From Phycomyces blakesleeanus NRRL 1555(-) (taxonomy: Eukaryota > Mucoromycota > Mucoromycetes > Mucorales > Phycomycetaceae): a DNA stretch of 64,000 bases. The notes beneath the pieces are model-generated. The model had not been told where the DNA came from. It ran no database searches and saw only the letters and a program-made list of their open reading frames with translations. This document shows, piece by piece, positions 47,831 through 62,158 of the stretch (the stretch's first letter is position 1; each line of letters starts with the position of its first letter). The stretch lies in NCBI RefSeq assembly GCF_001638985.1, contig NW_017265142.1, positions 1,356,572 through 1,420,571 on the forward strand, given 5' to 3'. The position numbers and the translations under genes are program-made.

Positions 47831-48805
47831 TACACTCTTTCCAGAAAGTAAATTCGCTCTTGTCGGAAAGTAAATACAGCCAATGACGAGAACAGAATTC
47901 ATGTTGAACAACAAATAAATTCGCCCTGGTGGAAAATGATTTCATCAGATGGCAAGAACAAAATTCATATTCTACGAAATGTAAATTCGTATTCGCTGTC
48001 AAATAGGATGTCCTGTTGCCAAGAATATTTAGCCTTGGCATCATTGGATATAACCTTGTTTGATTTTGTAAAAAAGCACTGCATCTTGTCTCTCAAAAAA
48101 GCTCGTTTTCAACCTGTAGATTGGAACAGCAAGGAAAAGATTCAAGAACGCCTGGATTGGATTCATAAATGGGAAAAAACAGACATGGATTTTACGACCA
48201 ACTGCGTCGTCCTTGATGAATCTGCATTTCATATTAATTTGAAACGTAGTATGGCATGGTCAAAGAAAGGCTCCCCTGCAGTGGTCACAGTTCCCAAAAC
48301 ACGAGCAAAAACAACAGCCATTTTAGGTCCAATTTCTGCCCAAGGTCTGATTAAATGTAGCCTCAGGCTTCCTCAGCCTCCATCCAATAAAAAGAGAAAG
48401 CAAGGAGAAGACGTTGGGCGTGTGAGCAAAGGGACAGTTATGGGACACTATGTTAGTTTTCTAAAAGCCACGATGGATGAAATGGACCAGCATCCACATA
48501 TGAAAGGCCATTACCTCGTGATGGATAATGCTCCAATCCATACATCGGTTGATATAGCTAAATATGTAGAATCTCGCGGTTACTGCTGTGTCTATTTGCC
48601 GTCCTATTCTCTTGAACTTAATCCAATTGAACAGTTTTGGTCAGTGGTTAAGAGTAAAGTCAAACGAAACAAGCTACTGGAAACTGAGACACTTATGACA
48701 AGAAGCAGTGAGGCATCTAATAGTTTTACGCTGAGCGATTTTAAAGGGTTTGTTGGGTATTCTCACAAATGCTTGGACAAGTGTCGTAACAGGCAAGCAC
48801 TCTGA
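47831..48805 (+). mobile_element. One-ended Tc1/mariner element (N-terminally truncated)
   Basis: The left end TACACTCTTTCCAGAAAGTA lies beside a (TA)n run. Two subterminal copies of a unit of about 66 bp follow (GAACAGAATTCATGTT near 47890 and GAACAAAATTCATATT near 47955). A transposase fragment reaches 48805. I could not find an inverted copy of the end between 48806 and 50084. The left end also occurs alone at 60750. Confidence 0.65.
47936..48805 (+). pseudogene. Tc1/mariner DD34E transposase, N-terminus missing
   Basis: The frame of 289 aa contains the DDE catalytic core: VVLDESAFH (first Asp), LVMDNAPIH (second Asp) and LELNPIEQFW (Glu), with 34 residues between the last two, so DD34E. 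MAWSKKGSPA and SKVKRNKLL-like segments match Mucoromycota Tc1-type proteins of the 'DDE superfamily endonuclease' kind. The helix-turn-helix DNA-binding part (about 100 aa) is absent: the left terminal repeat directly abuts the core. The first 35 or so codons overlap the subterminal repeats and are probably not protein. The copy is likely inactive. Confidence 0.8.
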
Positions 48806-50084
48806 AGATCTTATTCATGGTCAATGCAGTAAAAAAAAACCCAAAAAAAAAAAGACCTCGAATAATAAGATGTTTCCAAGTATTTATAAGAATAAGAGAA
48901 AGTTGCTGAGCAATAGAGGTTGGGGTTGTTTTATTATACACTCCGACAGAATAAGTCAGCGATAAACCACATTTTTTTACATTTTTTTTTTCTTTAAAAA
49001 AAAAATGGGTTCGCAAATGCCAAAAAACATACACACACACACGCAAAAGAAAAGGCTCAACTGATATATGTAAACTACATGAACATCTTTAGAACAGCAT
49101 CTTAACAATACTATTAAGAGCTTATAGGCTTTTAGAACTACTTGGAGAAGAAAAAAATAATACGTCAACTGTTAATGAATTAACTAATTAGTTAATTATA
49201 TCTTTCTTTGTAATACATGTGTATATAGTAAGTATTGTACCGTATTTTATTAGGGTTGCCTTAAATCTTGTCAGATAAATAAATAAAAGCATATCTTTGG
49301 TTACTCTAATGATAAGAGGTTAGATTAATCCAAATCAGCTCAAACCATGATATTATGGCTGTAGCACTAAAAGAAAAAAGAAAAGGCTACAAAATAGTAT
49401 AGCAAAAAAGGGAACAGATATTTGGTATCTGACAAACTTGAAATGTACGAAGTAAAATAAGGCAACCGGAAAAGAGAATCAAACTTACTTTAGATATTTA
49501 AACAAGAAGCTGAGCATACATTATATATAAGAAAAAATTAGTGTCAAAATATTCAACAAGTTAATAACCTAAAAATAACACATTTCTGTATTGTTTATTT
49601 GAAAAGAAGATACATTCAGCGGTTAATTCTTTAAAAATACGTCTTGTCTAGTGTGCTTCACTGTACAAGCCATATGCCTTTTTTTTCTTTTCTTTCTTTA
49701 TCTATTGGTTAGATTTGACAATGCTGATTTGAAACAATAAAAGCAAAAAAATCGTAAAAAACATCAACTTGCGCTATTATTGACGTCTAGTTATAATCTC
49801 CGCCCAAATTAACAAACAATGCAACTGTTTTTTTTTATAAAAAAAAAATTCATACGGTAGTTAAATGTTATGATGTCAGCCCAAATCCAGAGAAGACAGT
49901 TATCGCTCCTCTTTTAAGTTAATTCTTTCTTTCTTTCATTCATTTTTTTTTCTTTGTTTTCCTCTCTATCTCTTTTATTGTCTTTATACATATACACACA
50001 TACACACACGCCTATAAACCTATCTACACATATCTGTCTATATCTTCCTTTTATTTTTACAATCAACAGAGTCTCAATTACAGA
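48806..50084. other. AT-rich intergenic DNA
   Basis: No gene is supported. The last 150 bp has CT-rich and T-rich tracts expected in the promoter and leader of the Rab7 gene. Confidence 0.45.
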
Positions 50085-51412
<1,328 letters not shown>

Positions 51413-51837
51413 AGTACCCCATAAAATAATAACAGTAATAGTAATCCCAGAATTCTAAAGAAACCCACATACACAACAAAGAAAATAATAAGAACATTTA
51501 GTAAGAATAATTATAATCATCATAAATAAAACAAAAACAATGAATAATGAATAATGAAATCAGTAACGCACAGACATTCTTATCATCAATAACACAGACA
51601 TGTGTAAAAATCTTTATGTAATTAAAATTACAGTTCCTGTAATACTCTGATAATCAAGGGAGTCCAACTGTTCTTTTCTTTGGTAATATATATATATATA
51701 TTTATTTACAATTCAAATAAAACAGTTTGAATTCCTTCATTCGTTCATTACTGATGTTCTTTTTCTTAAAAAAAAAAAGAAACATTGGATTATCATTATC
51801 ATTATCATCTTCTTCCTTTTATCTTTTTTGTTTTGGT
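51413..51837. other. Convergent 3' ends of the Rab7 and SOD2 genes
   Basis: The region is AT-rich and holds both 3' UTRs. AATAAA-like motifs occur on each strand (for example 51716-51721). No gene is seen. Confidence 0.4.
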
Positions 51838-53231
51838 TTACTGAGCCTTGGCAAAACGCTCAGCAACGGTCTTCCAGTTAACGACCTGCCAGATAGCCTT
51901 GAGGTAATCAGGGCGGACGTTCTTGTATTGCAAGTAGTATGCCTATATTATATTTATATACATATAAAGAATTTTGGTAAGTAAAGATACTTTAATTTAA
52001 TGTTATAGGATAGGGAGGATTTGTTTGTAAAGGATAATTATAAAATAAATTGTTTCAATTCACACACACACAGAGAGATATAAAAGAAAGGTATTCTTTA
52101 TCATTATAATGATGATTTAACTTACGTGCTCCCAGACATCAATACCCAAGACAGGTGTCAAGGCTTAATATATACATGTAAATATAAGAAAGTTTTGTTT
52201 AGAGAAAAGAAATATGTTATAAAGATTTCATTTGATTTCTTACTGAGAAGAGGATCCTGGTTAGGAGTAGTAGCGATCTCAAGACGCTTAGCAGCCTTGT
52301 TGTAACCCTATATGCACACAAATAGATAAGAAAAACAGGTTAGCATATGGTATATACTTGACATCTTTCTTTTGCAAAAACATACCAACCAAGCCCAGCC
52401 AGAGCCTATTTGTAATATAATATAATATAATATAATACAATATAATATAAAAATTAATATATTGTATATACACCATCACGGATAAGAAATTATCCAATTA
52501 ACACAATCACACACAAAATAACCAATCAATCAATCAAGCAATCAATCAAAGCAGTACTCTTCAAAGCAATCAAAGCAATACTCTCTAATCAAGTTCTTTC
52601 CTGATTCTTCAAAAATCACTTACCCTGGACACCGGCAGCAGCGGTGTTGAACTGAGTGACAAAGTTGTCAAAGGTACCAAATTCCTTCTCAATAGCAGAC
52701 AACAAGGATCCCTTGGGAGCCTGTCCACCACCCTCACTCTGAGGAGCCAAGTTCTTCCAGAAAAGACTGTGGTTGATGTGTCCTGATAATTGAATGCATA
52801 TAAATACATAGAATGGAATACAAATACAATTTTATCATATAATTAGATCTTAACTCACCACCACCATTGAACTTGAGAGCATTCTGGAGAGCAAGCTGCT
52901 GGGTCAAATCGTTGGCCTGGAAAGCACCCTGAAGCTTCTCTTCAGCCAAGTTGAAACCATTGACATAAGCCTGGTGGTGCTTGCTGTGGTGGATCTTCAT
53001 GATCTCACCAGAAACATAGGGCTCAAGAGCCTACAGACACAGACACATATTAAATATTCATTGATAATCTACTTCAAAATAATACTCTTATTATTAAAAA
53101 AAAACAAAGATCTTTTGTACCTCGTATGCGTAAGGGAGCTCGGGCAAGGTAACCTTGGTGCGGACAGCAGTCAAGGGACGGAGAGTCTTGACAGAGGAGG
53201 TCTTGATGGAACGGGCAGCGATAGAAAGCAT
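51838..53231 (-). CDS. sod2: Mitochondrial manganese superoxide dismutase
   Basis: Seven exons (53231-53121, 53030-52859, 52782-52624, 52405-52386, 52307-52244, 52163-52126, 51942-51838) close to 222 aa, with one exon of only 20 nt. Residues 1-25 are basic and hydroxylated ([18 protein letters not shown]), a mitochondrial targeting peptide. Metal ligands are His51 (IHHSKHH), His99 (HINHSLFW), and Asp184 and His188 in DVWEHAYYLQY, the Mn/Fe-SOD signature. [11 protein letters not shown] suits the Mn form. The enzyme converts superoxide to hydrogen peroxide in the mitochondrial matrix. The stop TAA follows AKAQ. It converges with the Rab7 gene. Confidence 0.96.
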
Positions 53232-54893
53232 AATTGTTTTGTTGTTGTTGTTGTTTTTTGGATAGTCTTTTGTGGTTTTACAAGAAGCGTATAATAAAAA
53301 AATAAAATAAAAAAAAGAAGGGCCATATTTGTACTTGCCCTTGCCACGCCCCGACGCGCGTGTGTGATGTCATGAGTATGTGTGTGTTACGCTTACTAAC
53401 ACAATGTCCAATCTTCCCCACAGGACACACAATAATAATAATAATTTTTGGCTTTTTTTTTTCTTTCTTCAGGACCAAAAACTAATTTTTTTAATAAGAG
53501 GCAAAGATTGTATAAGACACTTGATTTATACTTCTTTGTTGGCTTTTTTTTATATATGAATATAATTGATCTGTTAAGCCAATTGTTGTTACTAGATATA
53601 TAGAAGCTTGTATTCATATCTGTGTAGATTAGGTTGTCCACGTCACGTACAATGCACATTTACGGTGCAGATAGCACTGACCTTGGAAATTATGAAATTA
53701 AAATAAAATAAAATAGGAATATTTGGCATCTCCGACAGGCTACCATAAAAGTGGAGGTCATCTTAATATATATATATATATATATAAAAGATTACTCTAT
53801 TATCCGGAGGAAGAGGGCGTCTACTATTATTATAAAGATACATACAATAGGTATATTTAGTATGGGGAGAGGGGTTAATAATATGATAGTAATACAGATA
53901 AATGACATACATAGATCCATTTGTTGAAATTCAGAAATCCTTTTTAAATGAAGTATATAACAATTATCTATATATAATTAAATAGATACCGTAAGATGAG
54001 ATTTTACGGATCAACTGTGGCCCGTTCCTGAATATATACAAGTATCTAAATTAATTATATATAAATTAAGGCCTCTTTGAACTTGAACTTGAACTTGAAC
54101 TTTGTCCGGCCAATTGATTACAAAGTATCAGTATAGCATCATTGTCAAACTTTTTCCGAATATTCTTAACCAAGGCGCCTGTCTACTTTTAGCTGATTAA
54201 TGAAACTTGAAAGTTTTTGTTTTCTGAACGGAGGTAGGTTCACTGATATGTCGATCTTCTTCGGCAGGGTTACCTTCATTTGCGTAATAAACCTTTATCG
54301 CTGGTGTGACTCTGGCTTTTTTTCCTAAAGGTAATTAATAATTTTTCTCTTTGTTGGTTGTTGGAGAATTATGCTGGGACAGGAAAAGCTCGGCTGCAAT
54401 AATATGATTTGGCTTCATGTCGTTCCTCAGTTTTCTTCTTCTTCTTTCTTCATTTGTAACTTGACCAAAGAAAAAAAAAGAGGATGTAGAGCTTGTAGCC
54501 TAAAGGTTGACTCTTTATAGTTTTATAGTTTCTTAGAGATTTAGTGCTGTAGTAGTAATATTTGATTATATTGAGAAAGTAAGTGTTAATGATTTAATGG
54601 TAATGGTAATGGTAATGGTAATGGTGAGCAAGTGAATTTGATACTTGAGCGTGTAAGCTTGATTGAGAAAGTAAATTAATCAATCTAATAATAATATTAT
54701 TAAATTATTATTGTTATTATTGTTATTATTATTGTATATATAAAATATAAAAAGGCTAGTGTGTTCTCGTACATGCAGAGTAGATAAAGAGATACATATT
54801 ATATATATATACTTGTATATATATATGGAGATGGATAAATAGAGATAGAGATAAAGAGAAAGAGAAGGAAAATAAGGCTCCAAGAATTTTAAA
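53232..54893. other. Intergenic region between SOD2 and DOT1 genes
   Basis: No gene is supported. Simple repeats include (TA)n at about 53767, a TTGAAC array at about 54079-54100, and GGTAAT units at 54598-54625. The 5' part should hold the SOD2 promoter. Confidence 0.45.
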
Positions 54894-56745
54894 TCATGAA
54901 TGTCCATACATGCCCTTGTAGAACGGTTCAAGACGAGTCCGGTCAACAGTAGCAAGATAGTACTTGCCGCCACTGTGGGTCCAGCTCACAGCTTCCGAAA
55001 AGTACTCGTATTCCTCGACTCTCAGAATAGATTCTGGCATATGAAACGTCCGCTGGTTGATCTTGTGGTGTTTGGGCACAAATGATTTTAGAGAGATGAT
55101 CCGGGTACCTTCTTTAAGATCAAGAAAGAGCTGTGCAAGAGCATGATTTGTGGCAGCATCGAATGCGTAATTGTTGACCAGCAACACATCAGCCCTCTTT
55201 AGTGTCGAATACATGCCGTTGGTTGCCATATCCAAAAAATCCCCATGACGAAAATGAATCTTTCCGGTAGGTAACAGCCAAGCTCTGTATCAAACAAACA
55301 AATATTTTTTTTTGAGTTTTGGACTTCGTTTGCTTCTGTAACAATCCTTATTTTCTTACCTCATTCTGGATGCATACTCTTTGAGTTGTCGTTTGGCATA
55401 TCTGCAGGGTGTTTCCATAATCTCTATTCCATAGGCTTCACAACCTGTCTGGGCTGCGACTTGTAACACCACATTCCCAATCCCACAGCCAAGGTCCATA
55501 AATACACTCGATGAAGTAATTCCCGTTTTGGATATAAACTCTTTGACCAAAATTGAGTTGATCTCACCATATACATTATTTGAAAATGCTAAAGATTTTT
55601 TTTTTTGGTTTGTTTCATTAGTTTCAATTGCTTGCTCATAAGTTCAAATCAAAAAAAAAAGAAAAGAGAAAAATTACCTGCGTAGTTATTAAGTGCATCT
55701 GCTTCATGGGCAACAGTCCTACTGTAGACCTGATAGAGAACATGGCAGGCGAGATCGTAATCAGGATGTCGCATTGCCTGTGCGTTCTTCTTCAACTCCC
55801 CCTTTTCTTTGAGTGTCCTGATCACCTTATTGAAATCTGTTACGGCCTGGATAAATCCAGGGCTGTGGCGTCGATTCCTGTACTTTGTCAGGTTTCTCAT
55901 GATGCCTTGCGAATCATCTCCGAGAAGCTTCTGTTGAGCCGGCGTCAGGTAATCATCGTGGATGAAATCAACTGTTCGCATTAGATCGCACATAGGATTG
56001 TATTCGTCTTTATCCTCTACTTCACTATCGATCGTCTTTCCGTGAGCGTTTGTCTTAATCACTGGCTTGAGTAAAAGAAAACTTGGAGAAAGACAAATAA
56101 ATACATAAAAATCACATACACACATTTATATATACATATGTTTAGACTGTACTATGTATTACTGTTCCCATCTTTGCTTACTGTTCATATTCTCCTGGAT
56201 ATTCCAGTGTCACTCGATGTACTTGTTTGCTTTGTCTGGATATATTGGAGCTAGTATCATCTGAATCATATTGGCTTTCTATTGGCGCAGTAAAATCTAA
56301 ACAATATTCATATATTCTCTTACTCAATAAACAATATACCTCTGCACTTCACCTCTTCGCTCTCCTTTTCTTTATCCTATCTAGCTTTATATCTTTCTCT
56401 CTTTCAAAAATAATAATAGCAATTATATATATATATATATATGTGTGTGTAATATTTACAAGGTCGATATTTGGACCGAGCAGCCTGAATAATCAATTCA
56501 GAGTGGGTAATCGTTCTTCTCTTTGGTTGAGGGGGAGTCTCACGGAGCTTCTTTTCTCTGCCATGCTCAACCGTCAATTTTCGTTTTGTGGTCATAGTCT
56601 CGGCTAATGATGACTTTGAAGAGGATGAGCCGTGTAGTTTAGTCGAGTCTGATGCTGGTCGACTAATGACAGGTCTTTTCTTGTCTATGCGTAAGAGGGA
56701 TCCTTGGACATTTGAATGTCGAGTAGTTGCTGTCGTAATATTCAT
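54894..56745 (-). CDS. DOT1: Dot1 histone H3-K79 methyltransferase
   Basis: Five exons (56745-56460, 56296-56182, 56081-55678, 55588-55360, 55284-54894) close to 474 aa. The catalytic domain (about 130-474) shows NNVYGEI (273-278), the SAM loop FMDLGCGIGNVVLQVA (298-313), EAYGIEIMETP, and the active-site NNYAF (382-386). HFLLLKPVIK and DEYNPMCDLMRTV precede it, as in fungal Dot1. The 130-residue N-terminus is basic (TTKRKL, EKKLRE, PKRRT), suited to nucleosome binding. Dot1 methylates Lys79 of histone H3 without a SET domain. The start ATG 56745 is chosen because upstream frame is poly-Phe/Tyr simple sequence. Exon 3's acceptor is fixed by the frame. Confidence 0.94.
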
Positions 56746-57105
56746 AAACACAAAGAAAAAGAAGGAAAGAAGGAAGGAAGGAGAGAAAAGAAAGTAGTAG
56801 TAGTAGTAGTAGTGATAGTAATAGTAAGAAGAAATAGGAAGACGGACAGAAGGAGTAATATTTAACCCAGGGAGAGAATAAAAATAAAAATAAGAGTTAG
56901 TGAGTGAGTGAGTGCGAGAGAGAAAGAAAGAGAGAGAAAAGAGAGAGAAAGGTCTGGAAGAGCTAAAAATGGATTCTGGGCATTGACTTGAGTTGAATTG
57001 GATTGAATTGAATTGAATTGAATTGAATTTATTTAATAACATAAAATAAAAATAAAAATAAAAATAAAAATCTAGTATACCACCAGGTACAGAAAAAGAA
57101 CACCA

Positions 57106-57288
57106 ATGAAGCATGTTGGATTTTCAGTTGCCGATCCATTCAAAAAATACAACATCTTGGCATACGAAAATAAATTATACGCAGTCTGTAAGCGATACTT
57201 CAATATCCAATTATTTAATTTCGATTATACAAAAAGAGATCTAACATTGGATTTAAATCAGCGCTTCTGTGATCTCAATCAAGAATAA
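57106..57288 (+). CDS. Possible small protein or exon relic, unidentified
   Basis: An ATG frame of 60 codons lies in the gap between the DOT1 start and the TM9SF end, on the opposite strand. Its composition is ordinary (FSVADPFKKYNILAYENKLY), unlike the simple sequence around it. No domain, upstream exon or neighbour helps to identify it. A gene relic is as likely as a real small gene. Confidence 0.25.
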   Translation: MKHVGFSVADPFKKYNILAYENKLYAVCKRYFNIQLFNFDYTKRDLTLDLNQRFCDLNQE

Positions 57289-57445
57289 GAACTGTGATAA
57301 GTATACATATAAATATATATTTGCAAGCCAAATTTGTGTATAATATTGTGTATTTATTTAGCTGTAATTTTTTGCGTGCGATTTTGTGTTTAACATATAT
57401 ATATATAAAATTTAAGGAAATCAAAATAAAAACCAAAAAAAAGAA

Positions 57446-60400
57446 TCAATCAATCTTGACACTTTGATATATTCTACGTACAAAGATGGTTGCAAATGTG
57501 TGCCCTACATAGCCTATAAAAGACAAACATTATGTCATTTGCATATGCGTATATTTAGTTACCCTTGAAAATACTCCAAAAAAAAAAAGTAAAATAAAAT
57601 AAAGAACTGTAATAATGATAATAATTACCTAGCATGAAAAACATCCCAAGTGACAGGAGGGCAGTGTATCCAAAGTAGAAGCTGATCTGGAAGAGACCAG
57701 TCATTCTACAAAGAAAATAACAATGATATTTAATCATATTAAGAATAATGCAAGCCCCCAAAATAACAGTAACACATAACACCAATATAAAGGTTAAATT
57801 TTGAATGGAATTTTAACAGTAACTTAATACTTATTATCATCTCTCTCGATATCTCTATCTTTAGGTCTGTTTCTTTTACCTCGTTTTCGCAAAGAAATAA
57901 TAGATAGAGTACAAATATATGTAGGCCGATGTAGAAGCACATGTCATGAAGCTCACCCAATGCCTGTTCAAAATCACCAGTCGTGAAACCTTAATCCAAA
58001 AAAGGAAATACCCAAAAATAATGATTAATTACTTACCAGCGATGGTCTTCAGAGTTGAGCAGGAAATATGTGCTCACGATAGCTACACAGGCACTGACAA
58101 TCAAGAGAATGCAGAACACCAGCAACATAAAACCATATACATAATAGATCTTGTAGGTCCAGAACGAGGTGAAGATAAAGTAGATCTCAATAAAGATCGA
58201 TCCAAAAGGAAGAATTCCACCCAATGCGATAATCATCAGGGGTTCAGCGTACCAGACCTTCTCTGGAATAGGTCTCGGGATAGGGTTCACACGACAAGGG
58301 AAGTCGGCCGGCCTCTTCCAGTTTCTACCCATAATTGCACCAAGCAAAGTCAATGGGAAACAGAGGAACGTCCATATAGCAACCATAGCCAACTAATAAA
58401 GTACAATGCATCCCCATCAAATACAGGCATAACAACTTTGAGCATTAAAAATTGTATTCCTTCCACCCCCTCTTTTATGTATGTATATATAATGTTTTTT
58501 TTTCTTTTCTTTTTTCGGCCTTGTGATTACCATAATTGGAAATGCAATTGCACGAGAGCTGGAATAGTAGATCGCAACGCTGTTAATGTAGCCACCCACG
58601 CACACTACCATAGCAGGCCACAGACTTGCAGTGAGAATAACAGTTTTCACCCAATCTTTGCCTATCGACACATTTATATCCTTAGCGACCCTGTTCACTT
58701 TCATTTGGTTCTATTCAACTGTCCAACATTGACTTACCTCCCCAGCAAGCGTAGTACCTCGCACTTGTAAACCCTGCCACCGCAGATGTAACCGCGTACA
58801 AGAAAACAGTAGCCGTCAAAATTGTGGCTCTTTCTGTGTATAGTCCTCCAACAATTGTGTATAAAATCACCACACCCGCCAGGATCACCAATTGACTTCC
58901 AGTACCCATAAAAGCCGACAACAACATCAAGCGTGGAGGTTGTCTAAAAACATCTCCATGAACCTGTTTCCATCCATAATCATCCCCAAAGTCTCTATCC
59001 TATACACAAAAGAGTAAAATTAAAAAGAACAAGAACACGTTAATTAAAGCAATTAACTTCTATTCTTTTTCTAACTCTCTTACTCTCTCCGCTATTTAAA
59101 ATAACTGCTTACAAAATCTGCTGGTCCCTCTTCACGGTCATAACGAGCATAATCGCTCTTGATTGTTCTCAACAGGATAACAGACACCAGGCCAGTCAGG
59201 AAGAGCACCATCATAAACGAACTGAAAATCGAAAGCCAGTGTACCTATTTATTTATTTATTTATTTATTTATTCCAAACCTTCAATACTCTTTTTATATA
59301 TTTTTTATGCTCATTTACCTTGTGTTCAAAAAAGTCAGTTTCAAGCAACAATTTGAAGCGATCCTCAAACTCAATTGATGTTTGCTGCCATTGAACAGAG
59401 TAACTAAAGGACATTTCGAAAGGTACAACATCTGTGACCTTTACTGGATTACCCATTTGGAGTTTCACCGAAATAATCTGTACTTCAATACATTAAAATC
59501 CACCCACCCATCAATCAATCAATCAATCAAGCAAGCAAAGAAGCATGATCATCCACACCGTTAGCCAACTTACTCTGTCCGCATTGTATTCAAACAAAAG
59601 ATTCTTGTGAGTAAATATATAGTATTCTTTCCGTTGAACCGGGGAGCTATCATCAAATTCAGCTTTAGCTAAACGAGTTCCGACTGGACCAGAGATCGGC
59701 AGGTCATCTTTATTGTACCATCCAATGTAAATGTAGTTTGTTTTAAATTAGCCATTATAAATATATATATATATATATATATATACACAAAAAAAAGAAC
59801 CTTGTATTTGTACTTATCAAAAGAGAAGCCTACCGATGAACATTGTAAACCAATATGCATTCATTGCTGCAGATTCAAACATGGCGATATCTTCTTGATT
59901 CAGCTTCTTTGTACAGAGAGGTTGATCCTCCACATCAGCTACTCATACATTAACCCAAGTTATATATATGTTTATATATATATATATATATTATGTTTGT
60001 CATTTTCTGTCTCTATCTATCTTTTAAATCATCGATACGCCTATTTCACTTTCATAGCTTTGAAAAGAAAACAAGAATGTCCTTACTCAGGTATCGAATA
60101 GAAATTCCAGAGTTGATAAGATCCATGCCCTGAAGCGCTTCACCAAATGTTTCATGATGATGCTGAACAGCACTGTCTCCATGGCAGAATGGGAGTTGAT
60201 AGTAAGGATAGGTCTCCTGACGATTGTGAATTGGTCTGACTGTATCCATCCATGCTACCACCTCTTCTCCTTTCTCATACTAAAACTTTTATCATCAGCT
60301 CATCTGGATTAACAGAACAGAAAAAGAAGAGAAAGAAGAAAAAAAACTTGGAATGTAGAATGTGGAAAAGGGAAATATTTCTCCTACCACATGATTGTGT

Positions 60401-60462
60401 TCATCTGCCCACACGCTCCCTACAAGAAGTAGCAGTAGAGCTACTAGGGTCGCTTTAGTCAT
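57446..60462 (-). CDS. TM9SF1/3-type nonaspanin, nine-membrane-segment protein
   Basis: Twelve exons (60462-60388, 60279-60087, 59938-59834, 59707-59574, 59477-59319, 59244-59113, 58999-58738, 58661-58531, 58392-58037, 57963-57880, 57705-57629, 57513-57446) close to 591 aa. Residues 1-19 form a signal peptide; the mature protein begins [16 protein letters not shown], the family hallmark. PQETY-like [13 protein letters not shown] follows. The luminal domain ends at [12 protein letters not shown], then nine hydrophobic segments. [32 protein letters not shown] and the C-terminal VKID with TGA are conserved; KxD ends retain the protein in the Golgi or endosomes. Nonaspanins help sort membrane proteins and act in adhesion and nutrient responses. 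Confidence 0.95.
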
Positions 60463-60749
60463 TCTATGCCGTCGTATCACACACGATCGGGAACAAAAAA
60501 AAAGAGGAATGAAAAAGAAGAGAGGGATTTGTTCTAATTGATGTGTGTGCCTGAATGTGTATATACGAGTGGGTATGTGTGTGTATATCCTCTATTAAAG
60601 AAGGATAAAAACAGATATTTAGAAAGGATGAAGAAAGGTATTATAGATTGATGAGCAAGAAGTGAAGGAAAGGGAAACAGGGAGGATTGTGACGTCGCAT
60701 AAACGTCCAAGTGAGAGGCACGTTGCAAGACCGCACATACACACATAGA

Positions 60750-60776
60750 TACACTCTTTCCGGAAAGTAAATTCGC
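60750..60776 (+). repeat. Orphan end of the 47.8-kb Tc1 family
   Basis: TACACTCTTTCCGGAAAGTA and the following AATTCGC match 47831-47857 with one difference. Similarity continues loosely (CATATTCTAC, CTGTCATTTTCTAC). No transposase lies near; this is a fragment or a MITE whose second end is lost. Confidence 0.6.
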
Positions 60777-61039
60777 CCATATTCTACAAGTACGGAGCTA
60801 TAAATCCTGTCATTTTCTACAGTTCTCATGTACAACCAAGAAAATAAAAAACCTACTCTTTCCCATTTTTTTTTAAAAAAAAATCGTACCTATGTTGTTC
60901 GAGTGCATTCGTTGCGCTAATCAATTTGAAACCAAACGCATGAGGGTCAAATTTTGGAAAGCGATCGGCTGCATTTTATTATTATTATTTTCTGGGAGAG
61001 GAAGGAGGGTGTATTCAGAGACGGAGGAGTGAAGGGTAA

Positions 61040-61538
61040 TTAACGGTTGTAATGTCCTGTAATTGATTTTCGCTCACGCGTTAATTTGGGGTCAGTAACG
61101 TGGAAGAGGATATTATCAGTGAGTGTAGTTTGGCCGTTTACACGGTTGTGATTGTCGCTATTTATAATGTACTGGAAGCAGGCAATTGCCTTAATGATCT
61201 TGTTCACTTGCGAAAGAAAGAGAGGCTTTTGATCAAAGGTTAAAGGGGGTTGGATGTGAGCGCTTTCACACATGGTATACAGATGCGTTTGGACACAATG
61301 AAGGATGTAAGAAGTGGAATATTTAGCTATGACATAAATAAAGGTGAGGATGCGAGCGACCGATGGAACACAACCGAAGCTTACCGAAAGCAATAAAGGC
61401 AAATATGACCTTCAACCTGTGCTTATCTGATGCAGAATTGACCAACGCTGTGATGCGTATCAGATCAATGCCAACCAACCGATGATTGAGAGCCCGGTAC
61501 TGGGTTTTGACCTCAACCGAGCCAATTTGTTTGCTCAA
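61040..61538 (-). pseudogene. Unidentified coding relic
   Basis: Two overlapping minus-strand frames (61538-61323 and 61402-61040) have balanced composition, unlike the surrounding AT-rich DNA: KTQYRALNHRLVGIDLIRIT in one and VNKIIKAIACFQYIINSDNH in the other. One frameshift would join them. I recognise no family. It lies directly beside the Tc1 element and may be part of an older mobile element. Confidence 0.3.
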
Positions 61539-61932
61539 GGATGCTTTATATATGATATTGATCCAAGTAGTAGGTTTTGTAGTAGCTTGCTTTTCCTTGC
61601 CGTTGACAGATATTCTGCTAAAATTGGATTATGGGAGTCAAATCTCAATCTTTTCTGCGATATCCATTCTCTTTCCTCTGAAAGTCTTTACTTACGCTAA
61701 TTATAGGGAGACAACATCTTGATTCTACCGGACCACAAATTGTGCCTTCTTTGCCTTCATAGAATATTTATATCTGGTCCCTAAGGATACAGAATATTCG
61801 TATAAACATTTTCTTTTGTGCTTTAAAAAAAAAGAGCGGTTGTGGATTACTTACCAGTTGGTACTGGCAAACTCTGGAAATATAAGTAGTTGAAAGAAAA
61901 CGAAAGTCATCACACACGTAAGAAGGCTGATA

Positions 61933-62145
61933 TAGTAAATTCAAAAACCGGGAGCAAATGTAAAATTTGTACTCCGCAACTTATATCTTCTTGAGTTCTT
62001 ATTCTTTCGCGATAGTTTTAATACACTCTAGGACGTCTGTTAAAGAGCTACAACATACTATGCTAGTATAGATATATATATATAGTATTAATAAAAAGTT
62101 ATATGAAAAAAAGTGGAAATTTTCAGTGGCCCGGTTTTTTAGGTA
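61933..62145 (+). repeat. Left long TIR of the Tc1 element
   Basis: The repeat contains an outer CCGGG box, a palindromic (TA)n segment near 62070, and an inner GGCCCGG box ending AGGTA. It differs from the right copy by a short gap in the outer box (GGGAGC against GGGCCAGC) and the length of the (TA)n run. Confidence 0.9.
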
Positions 62146-62158
62146 AAGGTATCTTTTT

